The position numbers and the translations under genes are program-made. A stretch of DNA of 7,740 bases from Planctomycetota bacterium (GTDB lineage Bacteria; Planctomycetota; Planctomycetia; Pirellulales; Pirellulaceae): the NCBI GenBank assembly GCA_026692885.1, contig JAPLNJ010000319.1, positions 1-7,740 of the forward strand. Reading direction: 5' to 3'. Shown here piece after piece: positions 1 to 6,000 of the stretch. The notes under the pieces were generated by a model that saw only the letters and a program-made list of their open reading frames with translations, had not been told where the DNA came from and searched no databases. Positions within the stretch are counted from its first letter, which is position 1. Each line of letters begins with the position of its first letter.

Positions 1-3000
1 TCGATGACGGACTTGCACAACGTTGGCCAGTTCGACGCAACGCCCGACGCCGATATCGACGCACCAGAAGCCTGGGACATGAACACCGGCAGCACGAATG
101 TGGTGGTCGGCATAATCGATTCGGGCATCGACGTCACGCATTCCGACTTGTACCTGAATATCTGGCTCAACCAGGGCGAGATCCCCGATGGGCTCAAAGC
201 CCACCTGATTGACACGGACGGCGATGGTCGAATCACGTTCTACGATCTGAACGATCCGGCGAACGTGTCGCTAGTGGCCGACAAGAACGGCAATGGGTAC
301 ATCGACGCGGGCGATCTGTTGAAAGACCCACGCTGGGCGGATGGTCACGACGGCGACAAGAACGGATTCGTCGATGACTTCTGCGGTTGGAACTTTCGCA
401 CGGCGTCTGACGAACCCTTTGCGCCGAACGATCCGCGGGACGTCTTGGGACACGGCACGCATGTGGCGGGCACGATCGGAGCGATCGGCAACAACGACCG
501 CGGCGTGACCGGGATCAACTGGCGTTCGTCGCTGATGGCGCTCAAGTTCCTGGACGGCAGCAATCAAGGGCTGACCTCGGATGCTGTCCTGGCCGTACAC
601 TATGCCACTATGATGCGGGCCGAGCACGGTGAAAACGTGCGGGTGTTGAATGCCAGTTGGGGGCAGTCTGGCGGGGCCAGTGCCGCGCTGCGCACGGCAA
701 TTGAATCCAGCGGCAAAGCAGGCATCCTGTTCGTTGCCGCCGCGGGCAACGGCAACATCCTGGGGCAAGGTATCGACATCGACCGCGAGCCGTTCTATCC
801 GGCCAGCTACGACTTAAACAATGTTATCACAGTGGCGGCAACAGGAGCCAAAGACGACCTGGCCAGATTCAGCAATTTCGGTTCGTCCTCAGTTGACTTG
901 GCAGCGCCGGGCATCGGGATATTGAGTACCTTGCCGGGCGGTCGTTTCGGCACGGCCAACGGCACCAGCATGGCGGCCCCGCATGTCACCGGCGTGGCGG
1001 CATTGGTCTGGGCGGAGATTCCCGGCGCGACGGCGGCCGAAGTCCGCCAGGCCATCCTGGGCGGTGTGCAACCACTGGCGGAACTCCACGGTAGCGTTGC
1101 GACCGACGGACGCTTGAACGCTCGCCAGGCACTGGACTCGGACGTCTTTGCGCCGTACGGGATGGTGGTGAACGCCCCGAACATCACGACGGCCGGCGGT
1201 TCCGAAAACCTCATTACGGTTCGTTATCACGACCGCAAGGGTATCGACGAAACCAGCGTAGGTGATGGCGATGTTCTGCTTTCGCGCCAATGGGGTCCCA
1301 AGGATCAACTGGCGACCACGCTGGTACTGGGGTCCTTGAGGGTCGCAAGTGACGGTACAGAGGTGACGGCCGTCTACCGGGTGTCCGCTCCTGGTGGCGC
1401 GTGGGATGCCTTGGACTATGGTCGCTATGTCGTTTCGGTGGCCGCGGGTCAAGTGAGCAATCGCCACGGCCTGACAGTCCCCGCCGGCCCGATCGGCGAG
1501 TTCTCGGTCCGTATCGCCGGCAGTTCGGTGTTCTACGTGGATACCTTGGACGACGCAGTGGACGCCGACGTCGGAGACGGAGTTTGCGCGGTTGCCTCGG
1601 GATTTTGTACGTTGCGGGCGGCGATTCAAGAGAGCAACGCCGCCTGGCCGGCTGCCCGCACCGTGATCCTGGACCGCGGGACGTTCAAACTGAGCATCCC
1701 GGCGGTGGCGGATCCCAGCGTCGTGTTTCCGACCCCCGCCGTTTGCGTTGCGGACGGTCGTACGCGGACTTGGTCCAACGCCGGGACGGGTGACCTGGAC
1801 ATCACGGGCAACATCACCCTGGTCGGCGACGAAGTGGCGACCAGCATCGTCGACGCAGCCGGAATCGACCGCGTGTTCCGGGTCTACCCGCAGGCGACGC
1901 TGGATCTGCGGCGGATTCGCGTGACCGGAGGCCGGGTGTCGGACGTCGGCGGTGGTGGCATTCTCACCATGGGCACACTGCAGTTGGATCATGCCGCAGT
2001 GGCCGGCAATTCCGCGGATGGAGTGTCAGGTTTTGGCGGCGGCGTCGCAGTCTGGGGAGGAGCGACCGACGTCGTGGACACCACCATCGCGGATAACTCC
2101 TCCACCAGCGGGGGTGGCCTCTTTGTGGGCAGCCAAGCCTCGGCGAACATTGTCCGCAGTACCGTGATGACCAACACTGCAACGTCTGCGGGCGGAGGGG
2201 TGTATGCGTTTGGCGGGACGGTCGAGGTGACCAATAGCACGCTGTCGACGAATGCCGCAAAATCGAGTGGGGGCGCCGCAGACGCCTCGGCGAAAGAGGG
2301 TTCGACGGCCTTGGCATCGGTCAGCGCGGACGGGCGGTTCGTCGCCTTCGCTTCCTACAGCGCCTTGGTGCCCGGAGATACGAACGGCCTTGAGGATGTG
2401 TTTGTCTTTGACTGCTGGAACCGCACTTTGGAGCGGGTCAGCCTCGGGTCCGACGGCAGCCAGGGCAATTCTTACAGCTTTTTCCCGTCGTTGAACGCCG
2501 ATGGGCGGTTCGTCGCCTTCACGTCCTACGCTTCGAACTTGGTGCCCGGAGACACGAACGGTCATGCCGACGTGTTCGTTTACGACCGCCAGAACCGCAC
2601 CGTGGAACGGGTGAACCTCGCGGCGGATGGGACCCAGGGCAACGCTGATAGCGGTTACAACGATTCCGTGACGCTGAGTGCGGACGGGCGGTTAGTGGCC
2701 TTCGACTCCGACGCGACCAACTTGGTGCCCGGCGACACCAACGGTCAGTCAGACATCTTTGTGTTCGACCGCCAGATGCGCGCCATCGAACGAGAGAGTG
2801 TGGCAGCCAACGGGACGCAGGGTAACTACGCTAGCTGGTCCCCGTCGCTGAGTGCGGACGGGCGGTTTGTCGCCTTCGACTCCGCCGCGAGCAACCTGGT
2901 GCCCGGAGACACGAACGGATCGTACGACGTGTTTGTCTTCGACCGCCAGAATCTCACGACCGAACGAGTGAGTGTCGCGGCCAACGGGGTTCAGGGCAAT

Positions 3001-6000
3001 GGCGGCAGCTCGTCCCCGTCGCTGAGTGCGGACGGGCGGTTTGTCGCCTTCGACTCCGCCGCCTCCAACCTGGTGGCCGGAGACACGAACGGCCTGGTGG
3101 ACGTGTTCGTCTTCGACTGTCAGAATCGCACGCTCGAACGAGTCGACCTCGCGGCCGATGGGACCCAGGACAACGACCAGAGCCGGTCCCCGGCGCTCAG
3201 CGGCGACGGGCGGTTCGTGGCCTTCGAGTCCTCGGCATCCAACCTGGTGCCGGGAGATACAAACGGAGCGAGTGACGTGTTCCTCTTCGACCGCCAGAAC
3301 GGCACGCCGGAGCGGGTCAGCATCGCGACCGGCGGGACTCAGGGCAGCGGTGCTGCCTATCGTGCATCGCTGAGCGCGGACGGGCGGTTCATCGCCTTTG
3401 ACTCCGCCGCGTCCAACCTGGTTCCCGGAGACACCAACGGCCAGTTAGACGTGTTTGTCTTCGACCGCCAGAACCGCACGCTGGAACGGAACAGTGCGGG
3501 GTTCCAATCGTCGTCCATCGTCTTGCAAAGTACGACCGTGGCCGAAAACAGGACGACGTCGGGAGCCGCCGTGGCCGGCTCGGTGTGGACTCACAATTCG
3601 TTGTTTGTGGACAATGTCAGAACGTCCACAGGCATGCCTCTGGATCTCAGTTCCGGGGTTCAGTCGCTGGGCTACAATCTGTTGGAAGCGGCTGACTCGT
3701 TCACCGCTCAAACGGGCGACCGGATTGATCCCGATACCCCCAAGCTAATTGGTCCGCTGCAGGCCAATGGTGGTCCCACGTGGACGCATGCGTTATGCCC
3801 GGGAAGTCCCGCCGTCGACGCCGGGGATCCCGCGGCGTATTCGAATACGGACCAACGGGGCATTTCGCGGCCTCAAGATGGAGATGGCCAATTCGGTGCT
3901 CGCACCGATCTCGGTGCGGTGGAATCGTTCGCTGGGTCGATTCAGGGGGTCGTCTTTGTGGATCTCAACAAGAACGGGAAAAGGGATGCGGACGAACCCG
4001 GCTTGTCGGGAAAATTGGTCTACCTCGACACGGACGCCGATGGACAGTATGACCCTGGCGAGCCCTCCACGTTGACCCGGAGGGACGATCCTGCCACCAC
4101 GACGGTTCAGGAAGAAGGCCAGTACTCGTTGGACGGGGTCGGACCCGGCACCTATCGCGTTGTGCCTCAGGTTGAGGCCGGCTGGGTCTCGACGATCGCC
4201 GGCGTGGAGCGTGCGAGCCTCGCCTACAATGGGGCGCAGGCGAATTACGACATCTCGCGGCCCTCGCTCAGCGACGACGGACAGTTTGTCGCCTTCACAT
4301 CCTCCGCTTCCAACTTGGTGTCTGGAGACACGAACAATGCTCAGGATGTGTTTGTCTTCGACCGCCAGAACCGCACGCTAGAACGGGTCAGCACTGCGGC
4401 CGACGGGACCCAGGGCAACAGCGCTAGCGGCTACAACGATGCCGCTTCGCTGAGCGCGGACGGTCGCTTTGTCGCCTTCATGTCCACCGCGTCCAACTTG
4501 GTGCCCGGCGATACGAACGGTCAATGGGACGTGTTTGTCTTTGACCGCCAAAACCGCACTTTGGAGCGAGTCAGCCTCGCGTCCGACGGAACCCAGGGCA
4601 ACGGTTACAGCCAATCCGCTTCGTTGAGCGCGGACGGGCGGTACGTCGCCTTCGTGTCAGGCGCCTCCAACCTGGTGCCGGGAGACACGAACGGCGGGTC
4701 GGACGTGTTTGTCTTCGACCGCCAGAACCACGCGCTGGAACGGGTCAGCCTCGCATCCGACGGGACCCAAGGCAACGGTTATAGCTATTCCGCGTCGCTC
4801 AGCGACGACGGACGGTTCGTCGCCTTCTGGTCGGGTGCGTCCAACTTGGTGCTCGGAGATACGAACGGTCAGCCCGACGTGTTTGTTTTTGACCGCCAGA
4901 ACCGCACTTTGGAGCGGGTCAGCCTCGGGTCCGACGGGGCTCAGGGCAACAGCAGCAGCACCTACCCGTCGCTGAGTGCGGACGGACGGTTCGTCGTTTT
5001 CATGTCCTACGCTTCCAACTTGGTGCCTGGAGACACGAACAACTGTGAAGACGTGTTTGTCTTCGACCGCCAAAGCCGCACGCTGGAACGGGTCAGCTCC
5101 GCAACCGACGGGACCCAGGGCAACGGCAATAGCGGCTCTAACGATTCGTTGTCGCTGAGTGCGGAGGGGCGGTTCGTCACCTTCATGTCCACCGCGTCCA
5201 ACTTGGTGCCCGGCGATACGAACGGTGCGTATGACGTATTTGTCTTCGACCGCCAAGGAAACAGACTGGAACGGGTCAGCGTCGGGGCCGATGGGGCCCA
5301 GGGCAACGCCTACAGTTCCTCCCCATCGTTGAGCGCGGACGGCCGGTGCGTCACCTTCGTGTCAGGCGCGTCCAACTTGGTGGCCGGCGATACAAACGGT
5401 GCGTCGGACGTGTTTGTTGCTCCCAATCGCAACGCCGACGGCACGGGCACTCGTGCAGTCGGGTTGTTCGCGGGGCAGGTGCTTGCCAACGTGGACTTCG
5501 GGCTGGTGCCAAACCCTGGCGAAATCCGCGGGCGTTGCTTCGACGATGTGATCGCCAACGGTGTCTACGATGTCGGGGAACCGGGGCGGGCAGGCAGCAT
5601 CGTCTACCTGGATGTGAACGGCAACGGTCGGTTGGACTCCGGAGAACCCGCGACGCAAACCACCGCGGACGGTAGTTACGTCTTCTCGCAGCTGCCGTCC
5701 TATCAGGAATACCACGTGCGACTGGTGGTCCCGGCGGGGTTCACATTGGTGCTGCCCACCACCGATGACCAAGGCGCATGGAACGTCTTCTTGCCCGCCG
5801 GCGGCTCAATCAAGGATCGGGACTTTGGTCTCCGTCCGGTGGCGACGACCGGCCAGTTCGAGGATGCCGTCGTCGTGGGGCGAGTGTTCGCGGACCGCGA
5901 CGGCGACGGTTTGCAGGATGATGGAGAGCGCGGGGTGGCCGCCGTCACCGTATTCTTGGACCTGGACAACGACGGCGTGCGGGACTTCAATGAACCGCAG

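Noticed and set aside
4..6. ATG at codon 2 as the gene start
   Set aside because: It has no leader before the protease core, no signal peptide follows, and the frame is open upstream. The following residues are the usual pre-catalytic linker of a longer subtilase.
889..1992. Long antisense open frame (367 codons) under the protease, Ig-like and beta-helix region
   Set aside because: Its translation is low-complexity, rich in Arg, His and Gly and without recognisable domains, and the opposite strand encodes clear domains throughout. It is a by-product of GC-rich codon use.
2278..3501. Insertion of a mobile element into the beta-helix
   Set aside because: There are no transposase, terminal inverted repeats or target duplications that I can see, and the insert is in frame and made of coding blades. 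Domain shuffling or duplication explains it better.
3490..3510. Frameshift or assembly chimera at the end of propeller block 1
   Set aside because: The frame continues without interruption and the beta-helix resumes with its correct C-terminal signature, so a chance join is unlikely.
4657..5256. Antisense repetitive open frame with ALGPVG...LAVEDKHV phrases
   Set aside because: The repeats are the reverse complement of the PD40 blades, so the periodicity is inherited from the sense gene.
2296..5430. CRISPR array or noncoding tandem repeat
   Set aside because: The repeat period is about 174 or 183 bases, always a multiple of three, with protein-level conservation and no short repeat-spacer structure.
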